A DNA stretch of 64,000 nucleotides from an uncultured bacterium (GTDB lineage Bacteria > Planctomycetota > UBA8742 > UBA2392). This document shows positions 42,883 through 51,500 of this stretch, piece by piece. The first letter of the stretch is position 1. Every line of letters starts with the position of its first letter. The stretch lies in the NCBI GenBank assembly GCA_938014885.1, contig CALLQI010000004.1:405214-469213 (forward strand). The letters are read 5' to 3'. The notes below the pieces were generated by a model. The model ran no database searches and had not been told where the DNA came from. It was given only the letters and a program-made list of their open reading frames with translations. Both the position numbers and the translations under genes were made by a program.

Positions 42883-43626
42883 ATGCCTGCCACCTTGCGC
42901 TGGAATCGCCTGCACATTGAGTCCGACGGCGACGCGGACTTCAAGAAGTCCATTGAGGGCGAACTCGCGCGCTTCCTGCAGCTTCCGTTCCCGGAACTTG
43001 AGCTGGATCTGGGTGCCTGCAAGAACCTTGGCGAAGCCTCATTCAAGGCAGTCGGCATGCGCCTCGTGGACGCCGCCGCCGGCCGCAAGCTGCTGGTGCG
43101 CGTGCCCGGCGAAATGCAGAAGTACTTTGAAGGCAGCGGTCTTTCATCGCTGGTGAGTGTCGCGGTGATCGACCACATGCTGGGCCCGATCCTCACGGAC
43201 GAAGAGGACGACGGCGACAGCCTTGAGCCCGTCGATGACGACGAACCGGCCGAGAAAGACGAAACGCACCCGCCGTCTGGCGACAGCATCAACAACACCA
43301 AGGTGCAGGTGATCGCCAAGTACGGCGCGCTGATTGATTCCGAAGACGGCCGGCGCTACCCGATCGGCGACGAAATCACCATCGGCCGCGAGCCGCCCAG
43401 CGACCCGGCGTTTGCGATCCCGACCATCAGCAAGCGGCACTTCCGGCTGTTCCGGCAGGGGCCCGGCTACTTCATTGAAGATATGCGCAGCACCAACGGC
43501 ACATATCTCAACGGCAACCCGCTGACCCAGCCGCAGCCGCTGGCCGAAAACGACGAAATCGTGGTCGCGATCACACTGAAGCACCCCGAAGGCGCCAAGC
43601 GCTTCAAGTTCACGCTGAAAGAGTAA
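42883..43626 (+). CDS. STAS-like plus FHA domain protein
   Basis: A 247-residue soluble protein. The N-terminal ~90 residues (LDLGACKNLGEASFKAVGM, LLVRVPGEMQKYFEGSGLSS) resemble a STAS/anti-sigma-antagonist fold. An acidic spacer follows, then a C-terminal FHA domain: TIGREPPSD, ISKRHFRLF and MRSTNGTYLNG. FHA domains bind phosphothreonine peptides, so it probably reads a Ser/Thr kinase signal. The ATG at 42883 was chosen over the TTG at 42877. A UGA-containing thioredoxin-like gene follows 43 nt downstream. Confidence 0.8.
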   Translation: MPATLRWNRLHIESDGDADFKKSIEGELARFLQLPFPELELDLGACKNLGEASFKAVGMRLVDAAAGRKLLVRVPGEMQKYFEGSGLSSLVSVAVIDHMLGPILTDEEDDGDSLEPVDDDEPAEKDETHPPSGDSINNTKVQVIAKYGALIDSEDGRRYPIGDEITIGREPPSDPAFAIPTISKRHFRLFRQGPGYFIEDMRSTNGTYLNGNPLTQPQPLAENDEIVVAITLKHPEGAKRFKFTLKE

Positions 43627-43669
43627 CCCGCAGCGTGAATAAACCTTGCGCGACGCGTGTTCTGCCTAC

Positions 43670-44113
43670 GTGAAAAAGCTCCTGAACAACCTGCCCTACA
43701 TCCTGCCCGCGCTGCTCTTGGCCGGCGTGTTGGGCTACACACTCTGGTTCCGTGAATTGCCCCGCGAGGGCGGCCGCATCACCGGCGACTTTGAGGCCGC
43801 GCAGGAAGTATCCGCTGAACTGGGTGTGCCGCTGTTCTTTGCCGTGGGCGCGCCCCCGACGTGATGGTCGTGCCCGTCGCTGGTACAGCGCATGCAGGGA
43901 ACACCTGAAGTTTCGCGCGCGGTCAGTGAAGGCCGGGCCGTGGTTTCGTGTGCCTACCCTGGCTACATCCCGGCGCAAGTCAGCGCGCTGTTGCCTGAAA
44001 ACACACCTCGGCGCGACTACGTGGCCAAGATCGTGAACGGCCAACTGGTCGAGCTTCGCCCGGGCCTTCCCGAAGACATCCTGCCCGAAATGCTGGCCCA
44101 CGCGGATCGCTAA
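43670..44113 (+). CDS. Probable selenoprotein C: membrane-anchored thioredoxin-like protein with UWSC motif
   Basis: A 147-codon gene read through one in-frame UGA (43862-43864, codon 65). The GTG at 43670 begins MKKLLNNLPYILPALLLAG, an N-terminal membrane anchor; a TTG at 43646 is also in frame. Then come DFEAAQEVSAELGVPLFFAV, GAPPT, U65-W-S-C68 and PSLVQRMQGTPEVSRAV. The last part resembles the CxxC-helix of thioredoxin_7/DUF255-type domains (W-C-x-x-C...DPEV). The downstream half (VVSCAYPGYIP to the end) stays open in the same frame. It is unrelated in sequence to genes A and B outside the active site. A SECIS-like hairpin follows. Sec incorporation is inferred. Confidence 0.8.
43862..43890 (+). 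promoter_or_regulatory. Bacterial SECIS-like element, gene C
   Basis: The UGA at 43862-43864 is followed after 18 nt by the loop GUA (43883-43885) on a perfect 5-bp stem CGCUG/CAGCG (43878-43882 and 43886-43890). CCC at 43873-43875 and GGG at 43897-43899 could add a lower helix. Confidence 0.65.
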
Positions 44114-44370
44114 CCGGGCCCGTCCCGCTTTGCCTGCTCATCTTCAATCTCGGCGCGGGCGCGTTCGTCGGCGGCCTGCTTGTCGCGTACGGCCCAGCCT
44201 ACGGCCACGCCGATCAGCGCCACGGCCGGTACCGTCACGAGGTGAATCCCCCACGGAAACTGCTGGGCGGCGTCCAGACCGATCGCCTGGACCACGATGG
44301 CGGCCAGCAAAAGCAGCAGCCCGGCACCCAGAATTACGAAGGGCAATTTCGAGTTCGCGGGCTGCGCCAT
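44110..44370 (-). CDS. Small membrane protein, function unknown
   Basis: An 86-residue protein from the ATG at 44370 (a TTG at 44397 is also open). Two membrane helices (residues 10-32 and 45-64: VILGAGLLLLLAAIVVQAIG and LVTVPAVALIGVAVGWAV) and a charged C-terminal tail (DKQAADERARAEIEDEQAKR). It overlaps the end of the plus-strand selenoprotein-like gene by 4 nt and is divergent from a secreted Lys/Glu-rich gene. No family recognised. Confidence 0.6.
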   Translation of the reverse strand: MAQPANSKLPFVILGAGLLLLLAAIVVQAIGLDAAQQFPWGIHLVTVPAVALIGVAVGWAVRDKQAADERARAEIEDEQAKRDGPG

Positions 44371-44417
44371 AAGTGCCTGTGGGGTAATGCTTTGCAATCG
44401 CTGGAAACTTGAACCAC

Positions 44418-44445
44418 TTGGACTGAAAGATTCATTCAGTATAGC
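44418..44445 (+). promoter_or_regulatory. Possible sigma-70-type promoter
   Basis: TTGGAC (44418-44423), a 16-nt spacer and TATAGC (44440-44445), about 90 nt upstream of the start at 44534. The region is noticeably AT-richer than its surroundings. Confidence 0.4.
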
Positions 44446-44533
44446 GCACTATTTTGCGGGAACCATCTACCTCGACGCCAACTCACTGGGTACCTGCCGC
44501 ACGGCAGCCCCAACGAAAATGTAAAGGACTCAC

Positions 44534-45364
44534 ATGCGCAAGTTCATGATTGCGGCCTCAATGCTCGCACTGATCAGCTTCAGCGCCGCACTCGCTGCCC
44601 AGGGCGGCGGAATGCCCGGCGGCGGCGGTGGTCGCGCGCCCGGCGCCGGCGGCCAAGGCGGCGGCAACTGGGGCAAGGGTGGCAACCAGGGCGACTGGAA
44701 GAAGAACGACAAGCCCGGCCAGGGCGGTCCCGGACAGGGTCAGCCAGGCCAGGGTGGTGGCGACGATTGGATGAAGCGCGCCATCGAAAACCTGGGCTGG
44801 GGCGAAAACGGCGACGAAGAGCGCGTACTGCCCGGCGACACCAAGACCTCACAGGAAAAAGAAGACTGGCTTGAAGTCGAAGCCAACAAGCTGGGCCTGA
44901 TGGACGAAGGCGAAACGAAGAAGCTGCGCAAAGAATTCATCAAGCTGGGCAAGAAGGCCTGGGACGCGGCCGAAAAAGAAGACAAGCGCTGGCACGCGGC
45001 CTGGAAGAAGTCCAACAGCAACGCGGAAAACCTCGCCAAGGAAAAAGAGAAGCACCACACCAACCTGCGCAAGTGCTGGGAAGACTGCGACGCGGAACTG
45101 AAGAAGAAGGAAATCCTGAACGACGAAAAGCTGGCCGAGTGGATCAAGGACACTGAGCCCATGCGCGCCGAAAGCGCCACCGACAAGTCTGTGCGTCAGG
45201 ATGAAATCCGCGCCCGCAAGATTGCCGAATACCGCAAGCAGGCCGAAGACTGGAGCAAGGGCGGCGCAGGTGCAGGCACCGGTGCCGGCAACGAATCGAA
45301 AGACAAGAAGGAAAAGAAGGAAGACGAAGAAGCTGAAGGCGAGAAGAAAGAAGACGGCAAGTAA
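44534..45364 (+). CDS. Secreted Lys/Glu-rich protein with glycine-rich N-terminus
   Basis: A 276-residue protein. Signal peptide MRKFMIAASMLALISFSAAL followed by AAQ, then a ~70-residue Gly/Gln/Asn/Pro-rich disordered segment, then a highly charged helical region with many KE/EK pairs and two nearby Cys (KCWEDC). It ends in a KKEKKEDEEAEGEKKEDGK-like tail. The domain containing EDWLEVEANKLGLMDEGETK and KEDKRWHAAWKK aligns in pattern with the next gene (EIIDEWMDDLGLTDKAQRDK, KEDKRYAAAYKK), so the two are paralogs. No enzyme motif; exported, function unknown. It ends in a strong terminator. Confidence 0.78.
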   Translation: MRKFMIAASMLALISFSAALAAQGGGMPGGGGGRAPGAGGQGGGNWGKGGNQGDWKKNDKPGQGGPGQGQPGQGGGDDWMKRAIENLGWGENGDEERVLPGDTKTSQEKEDWLEVEANKLGLMDEGETKKLRKEFIKLGKKAWDAAEKEDKRWHAAWKKSNSNAENLAKEKEKHHTNLRKCWEDCDAELKKKEILNDEKLAEWIKDTEPMRAESATDKSVRQDEIRARKIAEYRKQAEDWSKGGAGAGTGAGNESKDKKEKKEDEEAEGEKKEDGK

Positions 45365-45380
45365 CTCAGCCAACACCCGA

Positions 45381-45410
45381 AACCGGGCCCCACGGGGCCC
45401 GGTTTTTTTT
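45381..45410 (+). terminator. Rho-independent terminator
   Basis: A perfect GC-rich stem (AACCGGGCCC.../...GGGCCCGGTT) ending in eight T residues, 17 nt after the stop at 45364. Textbook form. Confidence 0.93.
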
Positions 45411-45465
45411 GCGCTACCGCGCAATTCGCCCGGGGTGTCATGCGCATCTCCCACGGAGCCATCCC

Positions 45466-46230
45466 ATGAAGAACGTCCTCACCCTCGTCGCGCTGGCACT
45501 TGTGCTGGTGTGCGCCACCGCCCTTGAAGCCCAGGGCCGCTCGCCGTACCGCCGCAACCAGAACGAATACAAGCGCGCCGCCGACAAGAACGCTGAGAAT
45601 CTGCAAAAGCAGGCCAAGAACGCCGGCAAGAAAAACGAACAGGAAGAACGTGAGGCCGAACGCGAGGCCGCCAAGGAAGAACGAGAACAAGAGCGCGAAG
45701 CCAAGCGCGGGCAGGGCAACAACGCTGGCGACGCCGAAGAACCCGAGTACGTGCCCCAACCCGGCGAAGTAGTCGAGAAGGCGCTGAAGGAAGAGATCAT
45801 CGACGAGTGGATGGATGACCTCGGCCTCACCGACAAGGCCCAGCGCGACAAGTTCAAGCGCAACGTCCGCGGCGCGTGGGAAGACAACGAGAAAGAAGAC
45901 AAGCGCTACGCCGCCGCCTACAAGAAGGCCACTACCATCGAAAAGATGGATGCTGAGAAGAAGAACCACAAAGAAAAGCTGACCAAGATCTGGGAGGAAA
46001 GCGACGCCAAGCTGCTGAAGGAAAAGGCCGTCAACGACGACCAGCTGGCCAAGTGGAAGGAAATGAGCACCGAGCTGCGCACCAAGACCGCCACTGACCT
46101 GTACTACGAAGACCTGAACAAGAAGAACGAAGAGAAGACAGCCAAGGACAACGCCAAGGCAGAAGACAGCGACAAGTCGCCTGAGAAGAAAGCGCCCGAG
46201 AAGAAGGAAAAGAAAGACTCGGAAGACTAA
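45466..46230 (+). CDS. Secreted Lys/Glu-rich protein, paralog of the preceding gene
   Basis: A 254-residue protein from the ATG at 45466, with GGAG 9 nt upstream; the open frame from 45409 begins inside the terminator. Signal peptide MKNVLTLVALALVLVCATAL with EAQ, then a coiled-coil-like Glu/Arg/Lys-rich stretch (residues 30-80), a conserved middle (EIIDEWMDDLGLTDKAQRDK to KIWEESDAKLLKEKAVNDDQ) and a Lys/Glu-rich tail. The middle is shared with the upstream gene, pointing to tandem duplication followed by divergence. Function unknown. Confidence 0.78.
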   Translation: MKNVLTLVALALVLVCATALEAQGRSPYRRNQNEYKRAADKNAENLQKQAKNAGKKNEQEEREAEREAAKEEREQEREAKRGQGNNAGDAEEPEYVPQPGEVVEKALKEEIIDEWMDDLGLTDKAQRDKFKRNVRGAWEDNEKEDKRYAAAYKKATTIEKMDAEKKNHKEKLTKIWEESDAKLLKEKAVNDDQLAKWKEMSTELRTKTATDLYYEDLNKKNEEKTAKDNAKAEDSDKSPEKKAPEKKEKKDSED

Positions 46231-46248
46231 CCCGCACACTCACACAAC

Positions 46249-46276
46249 AAGGCACCGGCTATGCCGGTGCCTTTTG
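46249..46276 (+). terminator. Rho-independent terminator
   Basis: An 11-bp perfect stem (AAGGCACCGGC / GCCGGTGCCTT), 3-nt loop TAT, ending in TTTT. It lies 18 nt after the stop at 46230 and also faces the end of convergent hemB. Confidence 0.88.
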
Positions 46277-46299
46277 CGTTGCCCGATGCAACCCCGCGA

Positions 46300-47286
46300 T
46301 CAGCCTTCTGCCAGCCACTTGGCGGCCTGCGGCGCGTAGTACGTGAAGATCATGTCCGCGCCCGCGCGGTGAATCCCCGCGAGACTCTCGAGCACGACGG
46401 CGCGTTCATTCAGCCAGCCGCTTTGGCTTGCGGCCTTCAGCATCAGGTACTCGCCGCTGACCTGGTAGGCGGCCACGGGCAGTTTCGACTGCTCACGCAC
46501 ACGCCGGATGATGTCCAGATAGGGCCCGGCGGGCTTCACCAGCAGAATGTCGGCACCTTCGGCTTCGTCCAGTGCGGCCTCACGCGCGGCTTCGCGGGTG
46601 TTGGCGGGGTCCATCTGGTAGGTCTTCTTGTCGCCGGCCTTGGGTGCTGAATCAAGCGCGCCGCGAAACGGCCCGTAGAATGCGCTGGCGTACTTGGCCG
46701 TGTAGCTGAGGATGCTGACGTCTTCAAAGCCTTCGCCGTCAAGGGCTTCGCGAATCTCGGCCACGCGGCCGTCCATCATGTCGCTTGGCGCCACGATGTC
46801 GGCCCCGGCGGCGGCCTGCACCAGCGCCTGGCGGCACAGCACTTCGACCGTCGCGTCGTTCAGGATCTTGCCGCCGCGCACAAGCCCGTCGTGGCCATCG
46901 GCGTTGTAGGGGTCGAGCGCTACATCGGTGATCACGACCAGTTCACGGAACCGCTTCTTGAGCGCGCGGATGCTTTTGGGCACGAGGCCCTTTTCATTCA
47001 GGGCTTCCGTGGCGTCGCTGTCTTTCAGCTTCTCAGGCACTTTGGGAAACAGCACCAGCGCCTTGATGCCGAGGTCCAGCGCGCGTTCGGCCTCTCGCAG
47101 CAGGCCCGCGGGCCCGAGGCGCTTGACGCCGGGCATGCTTTCGAGGGCCACGTCGCGGGCGTTGTCGTGGATGAACACCGGGTAGATCAACTGGTCCGGG
47201 TGCAGGCGCGTTTCGCGTACCAGGGCGCGCACGCCCGCTGACTTGCGGTTACGGCGCGGGCGGATCGGCAAGTGGGACTGGTTCAT
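46300..47286 (-). CDS. hemB: Delta-aminolevulinic acid dehydratase (porphobilinogen synthase)
   Basis: A 328-residue enzyme joining two 5-aminolevulinate molecules in heme synthesis. The Schiff-base lysines are K198 (LSYTAKYASAFYGPFR) and K251 (ILLVKPAGPYLD). The active-site metal segment reads DVALDPYNADGHDG, with Asp/Ala where zinc-type enzymes have Cys, so it is probably a Mg-dependent form. I start at the ATG at 47286, which has GAGGG 6 nt upstream, and not at 47304. Confidence 0.96.
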   Translation of the reverse strand: MNQSHLPIRPRRNRKSAGVRALVRETRLHPDQLIYPVFIHDNARDVALESMPGVKRLGPAGLLREAERALDLGIKALVLFPKVPEKLKDSDATEALNEKGLVPKSIRALKKRFRELVVITDVALDPYNADGHDGLVRGGKILNDATVEVLCRQALVQAAAGADIVAPSDMMDGRVAEIREALDGEGFEDVSILSYTAKYASAFYGPFRGALDSAPKAGDKKTYQMDPANTREAAREAALDEAEGADILLVKPAGPYLDIIRRVREQSKLPVAAYQVSGEYLMLKAASQSGWLNERAVVLESLAGIHRAGADMIFTYYAPQAAKWLAEG

Positions 47287-47364
47287 GGCGGCCCTCGGTG
47301 GCAACTGGCGTTGGCGTGCATCTTCACCGGACGCGCGGGCCCGTCAAGCTGCTACACTGCGGGC

Positions 47365-48210
47365 ATGCGCTGGCTTGTGTTGCTGATGTTTGCGCCGTTG
47401 CTGCACGCCCATCCGCTGGATGACCGCGCCGATTTGATGTCAGAGGTGCGCGTCGTCGAAGACGGCCTCGAGCTGTGGATGCAGTTCCGCTACAAGGACG
47501 TGATCGGCAGCTACACCGAATTCCGCGCCGGGCTGGACGTGGACGGCGACGGCACCGTAACCCCCAACGAACGCAACGTGCGCTTCCGCCAGCAGGCCGA
47601 TGAGATGGCACTGGCGCTGGTGTTCACGCTGGACGGCAAGCCGCTGTTCATGGACCCGGATTTCAAGCGCTTCGCGCTGCGCGACCTGGAACGCCCGAAT
47701 GCCGACCCCGACGCCGGCATGGAAACCACCAGCGCGCGCATCGAGTACGAGTTCGTGTTCACGTGGCAAGGCAAGCTTGCGCCGGGCCTGCATCGCGTCG
47801 AGTACTCGTTCACAGGCGTGCGCAACAACGTCGCCAACGCCGCGATCCAGATGATCGCCATGGACACGCGCGGCACGCCCCGCAAGCTGGAAGGCACCTA
47901 TGACCTGCAGGCGCACGCCTTCCCGCGCCTCACCTTCGACTTCGAAGTGAAGTCCCAAGCCGTGATCACGCCGACGCCGCCCACGACGCCTGATGCGCCG
48001 CCCGCACCCGTCAAAGAAACGCCGCCGCTGGAGTTGCCACAGTGGCTGACGCTGGCGTCGGGCGTCGGGCTGCTGTTGGCAGGCGTGGCCGTCACCGGCC
48101 GATCATTGTGGCAGAAGCGCAAGCCCGGCTCAGGCCTGCTGTTCATGGCAGCCGGGGCCGCAATCACTCTGGCGGCGCTGGTCAGGCTGGGCGCGATCAA
48201 GCTGCTGTAA
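47365..48210 (+). CDS. Secreted/membrane protein with an EF-hand-like loop
   Basis: A 281-residue protein from the ATG at 47365. Signal peptide MRWLVLLMFAPLLHAH, mature start PLDDRADLMSEVRVVEDGLE. The loop DVDGDGTVTPNE (residues ~62-73) fits a Ca-binding EF-hand. A beta-rich domain follows, then a Pro/Thr-rich stalk and two C-terminal membrane helices (LASGVGLLLAGVAVTG and LLFMAAGAAITLAALV). The layout resembles nickel/urease-accessory HupE-type N-terminal domains of planctomycetes, but this is not certain. Divergent from hemB. Confidence 0.65.
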   Translation: MRWLVLLMFAPLLHAHPLDDRADLMSEVRVVEDGLELWMQFRYKDVIGSYTEFRAGLDVDGDGTVTPNERNVRFRQQADEMALALVFTLDGKPLFMDPDFKRFALRDLERPNADPDAGMETTSARIEYEFVFTWQGKLAPGLHRVEYSFTGVRNNVANAAIQMIAMDTRGTPRKLEGTYDLQAHAFPRLTFDFEVKSQAVITPTPPTTPDAPPAPVKETPPLELPQWLTLASGVGLLLAGVAVTGRSLWQKRKPGSGLLFMAAGAAITLAALVRLGAIKLL

Positions 48211-48540
48211 GCCGGGTCGCAGGCACAATGCCATGGCGTCTTGGCCACAACAGGGCAACGGCTTTCACTGCCAAGAACTGCGGGTTCAAACGGAGGTAAA
48301 GAGTCACGGAGAACTGCCTTCGGTTTTCATTGCGGCTCGGCTTTGCTCTGTTCGAAATCGCCGATGCAGACGCCTGGGCACGAGGCACGGCAACGGCTCT
48401 CACCGCGAAAACGCCAAGAACTGCAATTGGCGTTTCACGGCGGTCCCGGCCTCTCTCTGTGACTCTGTTGCTCTGTTTGAATACGCCGTTGCCGTTCGCT
48501 TTGTTGGCCTGCGGCCGTTGCCGTGCCTGCTAACGCAGCG
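48211..48540. other. 330-bp gene-free region of degenerate interspersed repeats
   Basis: It holds repeat text of the same kind as at 17439-17851 and 52560-52990: GCAACGGC at 48254 and 48388, GAGTCACGGAG, CTCTCTGTGACTCTGTTGCTCTGTT and GCCGTTGC near 48487. The GCAACGGC and GCCGTTGC words are inverse to each other and may mark element ends. No coding support. Confidence 0.6.
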
Positions 48541-51500
48541 CTACGACGCGTACTCAATGCGGCCGCTTGGCAGCAGCGTTTCGACGATCTTTTCGAACTC
48601 CGGCGTGGGCGTTACGCGGAAGTCCGGGGCGGCCTGCAGCACCTCAAGCGGGCGGCCGTCTTCGCCCAATATCTTGAAATACAGCGGCGTCTGGCCTGAA
48701 AACTGCATCGCCGCCTGGCTCAGGCTGCCAAGCAGCTCGCCGCTGACTTCGCTGGTGGTCACGGTCAGACACACGCCTGAGGTGAAGCGGCCTCGCGCGT
48801 TTTGCGCCAGTACCAGCTCATCGGCCTTGATTGCGAAGCGGCCGTCGCGGTCGGCGTTAGGCTCGCCCACGGCAAACAGGCCCATGCCCTCAACCAGCTT
48901 GCTGACCCAGGTGTCGGCGAGCTGCCCGAACACCAGCACCCGGAAGCTGCCCTTAGGCCCGGCCAGATTGAACGTCGCGTAATCGTTGCCCTTGGCGCTT
49001 TTGCCTTTGCGCAGGCCCGCCACCGCGCCACCGACGCGGACCTTGCTGCCCGCATCCAGCAGCGGCAGGTCGTTGGGCGTGGTGTTGGTGAACAGCCGGA
49101 ACTCGGCGTCGAACTTCAGCGACTGGTCGCCCGCGAACTCGGTTTCCGCGTCGCGCACGTGCACGACCTTGCTGACCAGAATCGTCGGCGGCTCATCTTC
49201 GTTCTGGAACTCCACCATGCCGCGCACGAACACCGGCGCGTCTTCCTGAATCACGTCGGTGTTGTTTTCGAAGATATCCGGGAACACCGTCACCTTCACC
49301 ACGCCCGAGTCATCGAGCAGGTCGAACTTGGCCATCTTGCGGCCGAAGTTGCGGCTGTTCTCGTTGCGGATCGCGCTGACGTTCAGGCCGCTGATCAGCC
49401 CGCCCAATATCACGGCACCGTCGATCTCGCCTTCCTTCAAATCGCTGGCACGGTGGCGCGCGAACTTCTCAAACGTCGCGCGGTATGAATCCAGCGGGCT
49501 GCTGGTGATGTACAGGCCGAAGGTTTCTTTCTCGTGGCGCTGGCGCTCGGCCTCGGTGAACGGCGGCTTCTCGGGCAACACTTCGCGGTCGCGGGTGGCT
49601 TCGTCTTCCGGCGCGGCCGCCGTGGGCTTGGCACCGAACAGGCCCTTCTGGCCCTTGGCGCGGTCGGCGGCACCTTCACTGGCGACTTTCAGCGCGCGCT
49701 CGAGCCCTTCCAGCAGCGAGTGCCGGTTCAGGCCCAGGCTGTCGAACACGCCGCCCTTGATGAGTGATTCCAGCACCGCCTTGTTGATCTGCGTCAGGTC
49801 CATGTTGTCGAGGAAGTGCATGAAGCCCTTGAAGCGGCCGACCTTGGCCCGCGCCTCCACGATCTTCTCGACCGCCTTGGTGCCCACGCCCTTCATGCCC
49901 GACAGGCCGAACACGATGCTGTCGCCCGCCGGCGTGAACTCGGCCACCGCCAGGTTGATATCCGGCGGCACGACCTTCATGCCCGTGGCGCGCACGTTGC
50001 GCATGTATTCGATGATCTTGTCGTTGTTGCCGATCATGCTGCTGAGCAGCGCCGCGTAGTACTGCGCGCGGTAATGCGTCTTCAGCCACGCGGTCTGGTA
50101 CGTGATCAAACCGTATGCGACCGTGTGGGCCTTGTTGAAGCCGTAGCTTCCGAAGCCTTCGATCTGGTTCCAAAGCAGCTCGCCCAGCTTTTTGCCGAAG
50201 CCTGACTTTTCGCAGCCTTGCACGAACTTCGGCCGCAGCTTGTCCATGTCGGCCTGGTTCTTTTTGCCGATGGCTTTGCGCAGCTTGTCGGCTTCGCCGG
50301 GCGTGAAGCCCGCGAGGTGGCGCGACATCAGCATCGCCTGTTCCTGGTAAATCAGCGTGCCGTAAGTGTCGTTCAGGATCTGCTGCAACTGCGCGACGGC
50401 GGCCTCGTTGGCGATGCCCTCAAGCTCGCCGGGCATGGTGACTTTGACCTTGCCGTGTTTGCGCGCCGCGAATTCTTTGTCCACGCCGGCACTCAGCGGG
50501 CCCGGGCGATAGATCGCGAGCACCGCCGAGATGTCTTCAAACGTGCTGGGCTTGATGCTTTGCAGCAGGCGGCACATGCCCTCGGATTCCACCTGGAACA
50601 CGCCAAAGCCGTCACCGGCGGCCAGCGTCTTGTACGTGGCTTCATCATCGAGCGTGTGCAGGCTTTTGTAGGGCGCGTCTTTCGGCGCCGTCACGGGGTC
50701 AAGGTCGATGCGCGGGCCGCCGGTCTGCTCAATCAGCTCGACCGCCTTTTGCATGATGGTCAGGTTGCGCAGGCCGAGAAAATCCATCTTCAGCAGCCCG
50801 GCGCCTTCGACCTCATTCATGTTGTACTGCGTGGCCAGCACGTAGGTCTTGTTGCCGTCTTCGTCCTTGTCGGTGCCTTCCTGGCGCATCAGTGGCAGAT
50901 AGTTCGTGACGTCGCGGTCGGCGATCACGACGCCGGCCGCATGCACGCCCGCGCCGCGGTTCAGGCCTTCGAGGCGCATGGCCGTGTCCACCAGCTTGCG
51001 GGTTTCGGCGTCGCCTTCGTACTGCGACTTGAACTCGGGCTCTTCTTTCAGGCAGTCGGCCAGCGGCTTCACTTTGCCCTGGCTGACGGGCACCAGCTTG
51101 GTCAGCTCGTTCACCTTCTTGAGGTTTACGCCCAGCACGCGGCCGGCATCCTTGATCGCCGCGCGGGCCAGCAGCTTGTTAAAGGTCCCGATCTGGCAGA
51201 CGCATTCGTCGCCGTACTTGGCGCGCACGTAATCGATCACCTCGCCGCGCCGATCGACACAGAAGTCGATGTCGATATCGGGCATGCTGATGCGGTCCGG
51301 GTTCAAGAAGCGCTCGAACAGCAGGTTGTACTTCAGCGGGTCCAGGTTCGTGATGCCCAGCGCGTAGGCAACGATGGCACCAGCCGCTGAGCCGCGCCCC
51401 GGGCCGACCGGGATGCCGCGCTGCTTGGCCCAGCCGATGAAGTCGCTGACGATCAGGAAGTAACTGTTGAAGCCCATGCGCTCAATGGTCGCGAGCTCAA

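Noticed and set aside
43646..44113. Two separate short genes (43646-43864 and 43892-44113)
   Set aside because: They are in the same frame with one TGA between them, the second piece lacks a ribosome-binding site, and together they make a thioredoxin-like protein with UWSC.
36787..44113. A variant genetic code in which UGA is a sense codon
   Set aside because: Many genes here, including the giant gene and hsdM, end in TGA at the expected family length, so TGA is a normal stop.
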